NCBI RefSeq assembly: GCF_933775445.1
Contig: NC_065876.1
Location: forward strand, 2,542,001-2,606,000
Length of the DNA stretch: 64,000 nt
Source: Argentina anserina
Taxonomy: Eukaryota > Streptophyta > Magnoliopsida > Rosales > Rosaceae
Reading direction: 5' to 3'
Under the pieces are notes generated by a model, which made no database searches, was not told the origin of the DNA, and saw nothing but the letters and a program-made list of their open reading frames with translations. Positions 10,855 to 21,529 of the stretch are shown here, in pieces; position 1 is the first letter of the stretch, and each line of letters begins with the position of its first letter. The position numbers were made by a program, and so were the translations under genes.

Positions 10855-12858
10855 GATCACCTGAACAAACTTGGGAAAGCCAGGTCCAAGTGGAGATCCG
10901 TTGTACAGGGCAATGGAAGCACCATTTAACAAAGAAGCATATACCAACCAAGGGCCCATCATCCACCCAAGATTTGTGGGCCAAGCAATAACATCACCTT
11001 TACGAATGTCCATATGACACCAGGCATCTGCAGCAGCTTTGAAAGGAGTTGCGTTGGTCCATGGAATTGCCTTTGGGTCTCCTACAGCAAAGATCACGGC
11101 CAGAGTTGGTCAAGCTTCATTGTATAATTTACCAGTAGTTCCAGATGAGAAGAGGATATTTGTAATTGCTTCTATAGGTTGTTCCACAGCAGTGAATTCA
11201 GCTCTGCGGGATCACGAGAAATCAAAACAGATGCTACATCAAAACTAGAGCCTCACTGAGTAATAGATTCTTTCAATATAAGATCAACGAAATCTACATA
11301 CAGGCTTAGCATCTAAAAAGTTTAAGAGGATCTGATCTGATATGACGAAGTCAAAGAAGAAACTAGTCCAAACTCCTTGAAAGAAAGGGGGACACATTTC
11401 AGCTTGTAAGCCAAGAACTTCCAAATGATTCTAAATATAGCTCCATCTATATGAATGATCAATCATATCTCACTGTAAAGTTACACGAGTTTATCCTAAA
11501 GGAACATAAAATGTGTTTAATAACCTTATTAATTTACATTGTGATACAAAGTAAACTTGAAAAGTACACTATAAGAAACAAGAAGAGTACATACTTGAGA
11601 TCTTTTACTATTTCTAGAAAATCATGCCAAGAAAGGTCACCATTACGCAGTTTCATGCTGGAATTGGAGCCCTTTGTAAGGAGAACAATTGCCATAGGAG
11701 ATTGAGCATCTATGATTTTACTGCAGAATAACACTGAAATGAGACTTACAAGAGAACAAAAGCAGAAATAGGCCAAGTCACATCATGGCTAGAGTACTTC
11801 ACCTATAAAAGGGTAGACTTTTCTCACCACGAACTATTGCATCCTACCATCATAAACCAAAAGAAAAGGAAACTGAGATAACACAGTAGAATATATAAAG
11901 CCACAATATACTTATTAAGAAGAGAAAATTTCAGCTTTTTCAACAAAAAGGTAAAAACCTGAGTAAATATGGCTTTTGCCTCCGAAATTTTCAGTCTGGT
12001 TGCTATTTCAGGAGGAGCAAAACTATCAGCAATTGATACAACTATGTAACCCGCCAGAACAATGGCCAGGTAGATAACTATGGAAATGACATTCATTGGC
12101 ATATCAATTGCGATTGCAGATCCTTTCTCCAGACCTAGTGCCTGTAGAGAATGTGCAACTAACCTACAGATTATATCATCAAAAGAATCTCTAATTAGAA
12201 CCACATAAAGTCACTTAAGTCTATCATAAATGTTCGAAATGACCTCAATAGGATAAAGCTTAGAGGACCATGAAAGCGTACCAAACCTCTGCACGCAGTT
12301 CTTCAAGTGTCATCTTATTCAAAGCAAGATCACCCTTCCCTTCATCACGCCATGTTATCATTGTATCATCCAAGCTCCTCTTGCAATTTATACTCAAGCA
12401 ATTCTTTGAATTCTGTGAAGTGTGAACTCGAGGATTCTTCTTAAGCAAGGAATTTTCCAAATCACAAACAGCAAAAAAAAATAAAAAACTAACTTTAATC
12501 TGAAAGTAAACAGATTGACAAAAACTTAAGCTAATTATTAACATTAAGCTATCAGTTTCATTTCGCGGTCTAATTATATATTTCAAAAGAGCGAGAGAGC
12601 TTACGGGTCGGGCAGCCAGGCGGGCGGGTCGGGTCCGAAGTCCTTATAGCAACCGTAGTACATCATCTGGTGGAAGGAGAACGGAAGCTCCGGGCTGAGC
12701 ACTTTCCCAGTGATGTTGCGCCACGTGTCCGGAGAGGCAGCGCCGTGATCGGCGATGATCTTAGCGAGACTTCCATGGAGTCTGTTGGCGAGCTCCGGCT
12801 CAATCCCGAGAGCTTCGATGTCGGCGACCGTAACGGTGCCGAGGCTCTTGAACGACAT
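10855..12858 (-). pseudogene. Acyl-activating enzyme 17/18-like (AMP-forming acyl-CoA synthetase), truncated
   Basis: The minus-strand ATG at 12856-12858 opens a first exon (to 12604) that matches the N-terminus of peroxisomal AAE17/AAE18, including HQMMYYGCYKDFGP. Later exons are recognisable: about 12285-12412 (KNCLSINCKRSLDDT, KMTLEELRAEVW), 11959-12141 ([13 protein letters not shown]), 11600-11725, and 10855-11175, which holds the AMP-binding loop SSGTTG. In this last exon the loop is interrupted by a 51-bp GT...AG intron just after SSGTTG. The second exon, of about 70-80 residues, is absent: only about 190 bp separate exons 1 and 3, and they hold no matching frame. Everything after GPGFPKFVQ, roughly the C-terminal half, is also missing. 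The enzyme class activates carboxylic acids to CoA esters; this copy cannot. Confidence 0.8.
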
Positions 12859-12949
12859 CGCCGTCCGTTCAACGCCGGCGAGAGAGAGAGTGACCGTGTT
12901 GGATTAGGAAGACTATTGTGAGTTGGAAGATAACGGCTTTAAATTAGGT

Positions 12950-13350
12950 GAACCGCCATTTCTCGTGCGTCGTTTTGTGTATGAAATTTCTGCGTTTTAT
13001 GAATTGTGATCATCATTAGAAGTTAGGCTGTGACACGTGTTATGCTCCGGTGCTACCAGTCGTACTATGAAGTGGATAGCTCACTATATGAAAGCTTTTT
13101 TTTTTTCTTTTCCACTTTACATTGTAAATAAGTTATATGATATTTTAGATGAAAATTAATAGATTCATAGTTTTAAGTAACTTACAACTAGTGAATTCAT
13201 GTGTTGATCCATGCAATGGTCTGTTTATAGACAATGGTACAAGAAATGAATTACAGAATATACAAACAGATAGACCAAGAACAATACCAAACCACTAGAT
13301 ACAAGTTTGAAAGAAAGGTTGAAAAAAAAAAATAGAGACAAGCTTGTGAA
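12950..13350. other. Intergenic stretch between the AAE pseudogene and CAS
   Basis: AT-rich DNA holding the former AAE upstream region and the CAS 3' flank. I see no gene, repeat or inverted structure in it. Confidence 0.6.
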
Positions 13351-13355
13351 TTAAG

Positions 13356-15538
13356 TTAATCTGATAGCAGCTTTCGACCCGACTGAAGTGTAGTACCAAA
13401 ACTTCTGGTGGCTGCTGGGATGATTCTTGATGGTGAAATCACCTCAGCAAAGGAGAAATTGTATGAATCTGTCCCTAAACGACTTTGTAGCCACCCCTTG
13501 CCTCCGGAGAACCCATCTGCCACGATCCAGGTGTTCTTAAAGCCTAGATTGGTAAGTGTTCTTGCAACTATTTTACCTGAATCAGAGTACCTATACATGT
13601 ACACCAGAAAAAAACAAGGGCATAGTAAGAAAGAGGGTAATGATCCAAAGTCATTATGAAGAATGATGAATGAGATTAAACAAAGAACTCACGAGTCCAA
13701 GATGACGATGTTGGTGCCTTTGTTGATTCTCTTGAGGTAAGCTATCTTTAGAGCTGTTATCTCAGCCTCGACTTTCTTCACATTTCTGACTAGACCTTTC
13801 AGTTTGCTTGGTAGTTCTTCCAAGCTGAAAAAAAAAATAGGGGAGGCAACATAATTCACTGTGATCATGCAGACAAAGCCATAAGAGGTATAAAAGGGGT
13901 TGAGGCAAATGCAACTCACGGAATACCAATCAATCTGCTTTTGGAACTGGATGGAAGGCGAGGAATGCCGGCCTTGTCCTTCTCCTTCTCTGATCGAATA
14001 TCTATCAGAAGATAATTCTTTGTAGAAATGAGATCAAGCGTTTGAGCAGGAGTGAGGGCACCTGATTAGTACAAGCATAGCACATTAGCTATTAGTACCT
14101 GTTCACAGACAGCTTCAGAACAAATATGTAGCCTCATTTGATGATAGCATTATAAATCCCATGTCAAAAACAAATACTTGTAATCCTTATACTGATTTTT
14201 AACCAAGTAAATGAATGATAGAACTGCAATACAAGCAGAAAAAAAAAATTCATTGTTTATTTATAAATACCGTGAAGCAACATTGTATTACAATGAAGTT
14301 GTACTTACCTTTGTATCCTCTGAGGTTAAAAGAGATAGCAGACCAAATTGGAGGAAGAAGGAAGTATGTGAGGACTACTACCCCAGCAGTTCCAGCAATC
14401 ACAACCGGATCTGCTGACGAAATGGTCTCGACAGTTGATGAAGCAATGGGCTTGGCATCTTGAATTACTTTGCTGGTCTGTCCTGCTGCATCACCTATCG
14501 TCTGGGACCAAAATATATCCTTTAATAAACATACTGAAAATTTGAAGAAAAGGGTGAATAGTAAACAAAATCCCCCTTATTGTTGTCATTTTGTCATTCT
14601 ATTTACAATCTCAAATTCCATACTTGTAGAAAAATGAGTGAATGGGTCCATACTATAAACAAGTCCATTGCATAGTGAACACAAACTGCTATATTTAGTT
14701 ATTTACAAACTGTTATACAATTTAAGATTTCTAGATTGCAACCCTATGTCAGGCAAATGTACACTGAACCCCGATTTAAAGTTTCAAGTTTCAACCACTC
14801 TAGTCACTTACCAAGTTCCACTAAATGAATTATGCAACTGAAATCAACAACTAGACTAAAGCTTTGTTTCACTTTGAAACAGCACAGGTTAATGCAGCCA
14901 TGGATGGAGCAAAGTACAAACCTTTGCAGCACTGTAAACAGGCGCAGTGTCAATCCCGGAACTTTGAATTGCTTCTTGAGCTTTCTTTGAAACCTCAGAA
15001 ATTGCAGGAGAAGCTATCTTCAAGGCTTCTTCTCCAGCCTGCTTAGCAATCGGCATTGCTACATCGACTCCAGGCTTCACTGCATTTATGAAAGCTTCAA
15101 GAAAACGCGCTGTGTTATCGAGAACACTAGAACCCACTTGCTGAACTTGATCAATTGTCTGCTCCACCTATCAATCCAAGAAATGAAGAAAGAAATATCA
15201 ACCAAAGGATTCCAAACACCTCTAAATAACAATCTTTTCCTGCATTGAAAAAGAAATGCGCTTACTTCATTGAGGGAGGAGACTATTTGATCCTTGGAGA
15301 GGCTAAAGGCCCTGGCTTCAGAGGGAGAGGTGAAGAGGGCCAACAGAGATAGGGTAGTTGATGTTGGGAGTGACAGAGAGATGGGTCTGAATTGGGGTTT
15401 GAAACATAATTTAGGTGTGGATGATGCAGGTGATGATGATGAAGAAGATGATGATGAAGATGGTAGAGGAGAAGAATGAGAGGGAGAAAGCTGAGGTCTT
15501 GGGGTGACTGAAGCTCTGATGGCCATCTCCACTGCCAT
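13356..15538 (-). CDS. CAS: CAS, thylakoid calcium-sensing protein with rhodanese-like domain
   Basis: Six exons on the minus strand, roughly 15265-15538, 14921-15169, 14308-14502, 13918-14062, 13690-13828 and 13356-13582. The start is the ATG at 15536-15538; the codon three places upstream in the same frame is GTG. In order: a Ser-rich plastid transit peptide; a lumenal acidic helical region containing KDQIVSSLNEV and AKQAGEEALKIASPA; one membrane segment in exon 3; and a stromal rhodanese-like domain (ALKIAYLKRINKGTN, WIVADGFSGGKGWLQ) that lacks the catalytic Cys, ending SPSRIIPAA and a basic tail. Known relatives bind calcium with low affinity in the thylakoid membrane and act in stomatal calcium signalling and photoacclimation. 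No disruption is visible. Confidence 0.92.
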
Positions 15539-15699
15539 CTTTGCCACCTGAGCCTCTCAACAAGTGGAACACACAAAGTGAAGACTTGGAAAGTTCAGTG
15601 TGTTTCACTGTTTCTTTGGTTGATGTATTTTGTGATGAGAATTTAAGTGGCCAAGATAAGGCACTTTTGTCCAATGATAAAAGGGGATTTCTATCCTAG

Positions 15700-18150
15700 C
15701 CTCTAAAGCATCATATGTCATGTGGCATTTTCATTAATATTTATTACAACTCATACATCAAGCAATCTAGGTGGGCTTTCCTGCTTGTGGTAGTAGAAGT
15801 TTTGTGACTTCTCCTCAACTTTCATCTAACCAGAGCTGTCATATTTCACTAATCACATTTTTATGTTAGAACCAAAAGGATCCATTAGGCTTTAACCTTG
15901 AAACCTATGTATTTATATATATATATATATATATATATTTATAAAAAAAAAAGAAATAGAAAAGGAATCAAACTAGCCCTTCAAATGACTAGGGAGGCAT
16001 ATCATTTGGGCTTAATGACAATTTTGATGAGTGTATTCATACCGGTTTGCTGCTGCATCAGCATCCAGAAATAATACAAAACATAAGACTGCTCCAGAAA
16101 TTGCTCTAGACCAAAATAATACTACAATCTGTCACATAGATAATTAATCGATCTATGCTACGATGGTAATACTAAGTCTGTCTGCAGTCTGCATATATAA
16201 GTTTGAGGATTGGAATTGCATATGAACTAACTCCAGTTTTGATTGGAAACTCTAACTTCTTCCTCTTGCATACTTGTTTGCCGTATCAGTGTATCAGACA
16301 TTGTAACAGTATTGGAATGGAATCAACATCACATCTGGGACTAAAGTACAAATATTGTTTGTAAAATGATGTGACAAATGAATGTTTGTAATGTTCCTAT
16401 ATATAATTTGGTGCAGAACAGATTCACAGAAGAAGACTGCCTTGCTATATGAGAAGTGGTAAAGATGAATTGTAATTATAAATGACTACAAATTAGATAG
16501 ATATACAGGTAAAGAATCAGAGAGACACAGAGGGTTTATCTGATATGTAAATGAAATATGAGAACTGGAACAGTCTGATTTATCTGTATCACATGAAGAC
16601 TCAACCTTCAATTTTTTACTCTTGTGTAAAGTATCATTTTGTAAAATCTGATGTTGCAAGTCTCATCACAACCATAAAGCAAGAAAACATATCTATTTAG
16701 CCTTAGCTATAACTCCTATAAGTGAAGCACCAGGAAAATCAAATAAGCTAGTTAATAGTTATTATGGACTCAGATAGTAGATTATGATGATTAACCATCT
16801 CCAGAAAGCAAGAATCTGAAGCCAAAACTATGAGAGTCAAAGGCTCAAAGCAAGGATATAGTAAAAGGGCCTATCGATCAGAAAGTACATAAGGAATCCA
16901 ACAAAAAAGGCTAAAAATTTCTGAATAATTTTCAAGGACAAGAATTCCGTAGGTACACTTGTTCAAATTTGAACAGCAAGTAAACCAAAGAAATCAGAAC
17001 ATGCATGCTCTGAATGAAGGGACTTAAAAAATATAAACCAGTACGTGTCAAGTGCCAAACTTCTAGTGTTTTATAATTTGAAGCAAGTGAGGATGAATGA
17101 AAGTTGGAATGAAACACTGTAGCTTATGTTTGGTTTTAGGCTTTTGAGGTGTGAGTTTTGTTTCCAAGCAATTGGAGTTATATAAGTAGGAGAATTACTT
17201 GGGGTGAACAGTGAGTTTAATACTTATATTATTCACAATAATCCTCGCTTCTGTCGACACCTCCCAGTTTGATTTGTACACTTCTGCAACTATACTTCTG
17301 CTAATATTCCATCACAGATCATCAACCTGGCAGACTCTTACTGTGAAAGTACTAAACCAACCCTAATTTGCAGGGTGTAATTTGGAGCCACATCAATTAT
17401 TGAGGGGATCTAGCGCCATTCATGAGGGTGAATTCCAAGCAAACGATCTCTCTCAACCTTTTCTGCTGTGCCAAAACCCTTGGAACTATACAGTAAACAT
17501 CCTAATACAACTATGCATCCTGCACTTTAATTTGGCCCTATATAAACTGACAACCCAACTTTAGTACTAATTAATAATATTGTTCTCTTTTCTACCCCCC
17601 AACTTCTCCATAATGGAAAATATATGTAATCAGGGTAATAGTTCGATTATTGTAAGACTTCGAGTTTATTAACTTGGGATGATCAAGATGAGAAGTGAAA
17701 GCAGATATAAACTTACATTTATATGACTCAGAACTACATATCTCATAACAAATTGAACAGATTCTAAAGAGTAGTACAGGATTATAGAGCAAACTTGAAC
17801 TGAAGTAGAATTAGGAGGATCCTTATATCAGGTACACATTAGGATGCTTTGATTTCCAAACTTAGCTGTAGCACATGTATGTAGCGCTCAGCCAGTCGAT
17901 GGATCTCTTTCTAATAAGTAATTAAATTGTTAACAAAACATTAATGCTTATCATCACCTCTATTGACGTTATGTACACCAACTCGAGATTAGTTTAATAA
18001 ATCTAATTACAATAATGTTATTACTTGGGATACAAACAAATCCCTAGTGAGACAACCAACATGCCATTATCCCTGTCATCATTCTTATAGTACTCACTAA
18101 AATCTATAATAATGGTGCAGATGCCTTCCGTTCCCTTTCATCTATAGCAA
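15700..18150. other. Intergenic stretch between CAS and the AP2/ERF gene
   Basis: About 2.4 kb of AT-rich DNA. It holds a (TA)n run at about 15916-15938 and otherwise only short open frames without recognisable similarity. The part near 15540-15700 is the CAS promoter and leader. The 18.0-18.18 kb part is the AP2/ERF promoter. I see no inverted-repeat element here. Confidence 0.5.
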
Positions 18151-18180
18151 GGCTAAACGAAACCCTTCTCTCCTACTCTC

Positions 18181-18822
18181 ATGGACTGCCTAGAGAGCTC
18201 AATACCAAACCAAAAAGAAACTTTCCATGAAAACAAAGAGAGTGTTTGTCTTAGTACTAGCGCAATCAAGGTTCCGAAAAAGGCAAAGATCAAGGGAAGG
18301 AGATTCCTAGGCGTGAGACAACGACCATCAGGAAGATGGGTGGCTGAGATCAAGGACTCATCACAGAATCTGAGACTATGGCTAGGAACTTTTGATAGAG
18401 CAGAAGAAGCTGCATTGGCATATGATAAGGCTGCAAGGGTTTTAAGAGGAAGGAATGCAAAGACCAACTTCCCATCATCTCATCAGCAGCATGGAACGAA
18501 CTTCATGAATGTACATGAAGAAAGTGATAACATATTGAAGAAGAATCCACGGCTTTATCAGCTGCTTCAGCACGCGATCATGAAGAACCATGCATCAATT
18601 TCAACTTCATCAGCCTCCATGATCAGAGGATCAAAAGGGGGTCAATCGGATTCAAACAATAACTTTGATACGCTTGTTGAAGAAACTATTGTGTGCTCTT
18701 CATCAACTAGTGCTGCTTCTTATATAAGAGATAAAGATTACCATTGCACCCTTTCATTTGGGACTACTTCTAAGGTTTATTCTTCTGTTATTGTTGCTCC
18801 TTCTTTTAGTGCTACTTCATAG
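18181..18822 (+). CDS. AP2/ERF transcription factor (RAP2-11/ERN-like AP2 domain)
   Basis: Intronless, 213 residues, starting at the ATG at 18181. One AP2 domain spans residues 41-98, with the [16 protein letters not shown] and [22 protein letters not shown] segments that form the three-stranded sheet and helix. A Lys-rich nuclear-localisation-like stretch ([12 protein letters not shown]) precedes it. The sheet carries Val where typical ERFs have Ala (position 14) but keeps Asp at position 19, so it mixes the DREB and ERF diagnostic residues. From memory this fits the RAP2-11/ERN subgroup, whose members act in low-potassium signalling or nodulation. The C-terminus is Ser-rich and lacks an EAR motif (LxLxL or DLNxxP). 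The target and role here are unknown. Confidence 0.85.
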   Translation: MDCLESSIPNQKETFHENKESVCLSTSAIKVPKKAKIKGRRFLGVRQRPSGRWVAEIKDSSQNLRLWLGTFDRAEEAALAYDKAARVLRGRNAKTNFPSSHQQHGTNFMNVHEESDNILKKNPRLYQLLQHAIMKNHASISTSSASMIRGSKGGQSDSNNNFDTLVEETIVCSSSTSAASYIRDKDYHCTLSFGTTSKVYSSVIVAPSFSATS

Positions 18823-18829
18823 TGATCAA

Positions 18830-20180
18830 TGTGAAGGGTTATCAAGAGGCTCCCGTAGTCACTTCATTAAGTTGCTTTCTGGTGGATCCTAGCATGTCTT
18901 GAGATAAATATGATTATCAAAGAAGAGAATAATAGTTTGTGTAAATCTTGTGATTAATTGTGTTTCTTATTCTGCTTTTGAATATAATTACCAAATTATT
19001 ATGTATTCAAATTTTGCTGCCACTAATTAATTATTATGAAATTTGATGATGATGGTGGCTGAAACTAATATGGCTCCAATATCAGTGAGATATATTAGCA
19101 AAAATTCCATGAGAATATTGATATAGTTCTTTTCAAATTACCATACGCAGAAAATTCTCCCTATTAGTGTGTGAAATCTAAGGAAATAAAACCAATCATA
19201 TATGGATTCATTACCAATTAGCAGAAAAGAAGAAAATGGTTTAGCTCCGAGTTAGATCGATAAGGATAACTGGATAAGTAATATCATAGAAATGATAAAA
19301 TAGCTGCTGGTGTAAGAATTGAATTGGATATATTTTCAAATAAAGTATATTCGGTATATAATGTAATCTGGGTTGTATCATATACAGTGCCGTCTCATTA
19401 CTATATGCGAGAAAGAATCATGCACCTTTTTATGCAGATTTGCAGAGTGAGGGATGATGCAATCTTAATCCTGTACTTGCATGTTTGTCTTCTTAAATCT
19501 CACTCAGCAGACATGAGTCGAATCATTAAAGAGAAAGAAAGGGCAACAATATATAGCCTATATTGCTGATATCAGCCTCGATCAAAATGAATAAGTCTTG
19601 TAGGCATATGCAGTTCATAACCTGATTCAAATAGGGCTAGGGCATGCAATCCACTTCGCGCGCACTTGAATAAAGTATAAGATAGAATTTAAGAGAGACA
19701 AAGTAGAATGGTACACTAACAATAACACCAAAATAAATAAACGTGAAGTTAAAAACAAGTACACAAATCTGAAAACAACTTGAAACATTTTCCTTGTTAA
19801 AGAGGGCAAATGAGCCCCGATATCATACTTGAAGCACATAGATTACAGTCATTATTACACTAGTACTAAACTACTAATATTCTGTTTCTGGGATAATATG
19901 GCCAAAGATAAGATTAAAACTAGTTACTTGAGATACAATTGACAAACAATACCAAATACCAATTTTAGTACCACTTAATACATGACAAACTGGCCTTCAA
20001 AATAATAAGAATCATCATGTAATGCCATGGTGGTCATTTTCGGTGGTACACAATAACTTGATTGTCAACTTTCCCACCATGACTTACCATGCATCGTCAA
20101 TTCGTCATATAGCTAGTTTAAAGACTAATAGCCATCGTGAATGTTGTTTACATTATCAGCGGATTCAGCGCCAAACAAAG
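18830..20180. other. Intergenic stretch downstream of the AP2/ERF gene
   Basis: AT-rich DNA with the AP2/ERF 3' region. Several short open frames (for example 19324-19569) have no compositional or similarity support. Nothing recognised. Confidence 0.5.
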
Positions 20181-20192
20181 TACTTGTCAAAA

Positions 20193-20355
20193 AGAAAATG
20201 TTTTAGCGCCATAATATAACGTCGCAATCTCACGTGGTATATCACATCACTATGTCATTTTTGAATGAAAATACAATCTTATAATTGTTAATCCAACGGC
20301 TCTAGATTATTATAAAAAAATTATAGTTCTTTTTTTATATCATTTATTTCTTCAA

Positions 20356-20404
<49 letters not shown>

Positions 20405-21022
20405 GAGTGACTATATGGTAATTGTATTAATTCATTATAGTCATTAATTAATCGTAAATGTAAATTAATTAAATAAAAAAGTCATGATCTTGACATATTT
20501 GTCACTAGAAATATTACCATGGACATAATTGTATTAAATATGGTATTAATTAAGATATGTATACTCTAGGAAAATTAACATTTGTTACCTTACATATCTT
20601 CTTAAATCGATTATACCCTAACAAAAGAATATTTCCTTTCAGAAAAAAAAACCTAAAGAATCTTACCAAAAGTTTTATCTAAATATAAATGTTGTGAATA
20701 CCTTACATCGTCTGAAATTTAAAAATAAATATATTTTATCTATATATATATATATATATTTCGCGCGTGTACATACATATTTCAAACATATTTTTGTAAA
20801 TTTCTATTTTTTAAATTGTATTTTAGAAATATTATTGTGATGAAAAAGAAGAAATGATAAAAAGAAAAAAATTATAATAATTTAGAATCGTTGGATTAAT
20901 AAGGATATGATTGTCTTTTTATTTAAAATGATAGTTTTATATAATTTTAATTGTTGATGTGGCATACCACGTAGGATTGCGGCGCCGAATTTGGCGTCAT
21001 ATTATGGCGCCCTAGCACTCTT
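20193..21022. mobile_element. Long-inverted-repeat MITE, MULE type
   Basis: The two ends are inverted copies for well over 100 bp each. Near the outside, GCGCCATAATAT (left) faces ATATTATGGCGC (right). Further in, CACGTGGTATATCACATCA faces TGATGTGGCATACCACGT, and TTAATCCAACGGCTCTAGATTATTAT faces its complement near 20880-20915. A direct repeat CTTGTCAAAA at 20183-20192 and 21023-21032 looks like a target duplication of 9-10 bp, the size made by Mutator-like transposases. The AT-rich centre has no coding sequence. Confidence 0.72.
20357..20404. repeat. Compound (TA)n(TG)n microsatellite
   Basis: About 10 TA units followed by about 14 TG units, inside the MULE-type MITE. Confidence 0.9.
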
Positions 21023-21052
21023 CTTGTCAAAATTAGGGAGCATCCTTCTAGG

Positions 21053-21516
21053 TAAGGGTTATCATTTGGCCCGTGGGTAGCCCGGCCCGGTCAAAACCCA
21101 GTCTTATGGGTATAATGCCGGGTAGAGGCCGAAGGTTCAAAGCCTCGGCCCGGCCCTAGGCCCAGTCCGGCCCTAAAATGTCCGATCAAAAGTCCATTTA
21201 TTTTTAAAATTAATAAAATTTTATATGTATTTATTTGTTGTATATGTTAATTAGTTAAATTATTTTGTTATATTTCTTATCTTTTGTACTATATTTAGTT
21301 AAATAATTATCATATCCTATTTTTTTTCTTGAATTTTTAATAAAAAATATACATTACACATAAAAAAAATGAGTTCGGACCCTTGAGTAGCCCGTGAGTC
21401 TCGATTTTATTAATAAGTCCGACCCGACCCGAAAAATTGAAAATAAAAATAGTTAAAATCCGATCGGGTCTGAGCCAGTTGGTAGTGGGCCCGATCCGGC
21501 CCATTGCCGACCCTTA
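21053..21516. mobile_element. hAT-type MITE with CG-rich GGCCCG ends
   Basis: 464 bp bounded by a perfect 8-bp duplication CTTCTAGG at 21045-21052 and 21517-21524. The termini are inverted: TAAGGGTTATCATTTGGCC on the left against TAAGGGTCGGCAATGGGCC read on the other strand of the right. Both subterminal regions are rich in GGCCCG/CGGGCC, and the centre is AT-rich. No coding capacity. It starts only about 20 bp from the preceding MITE. Confidence 0.88.
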
Positions 21517-21529
21517 CTTCTAGGGGGGA

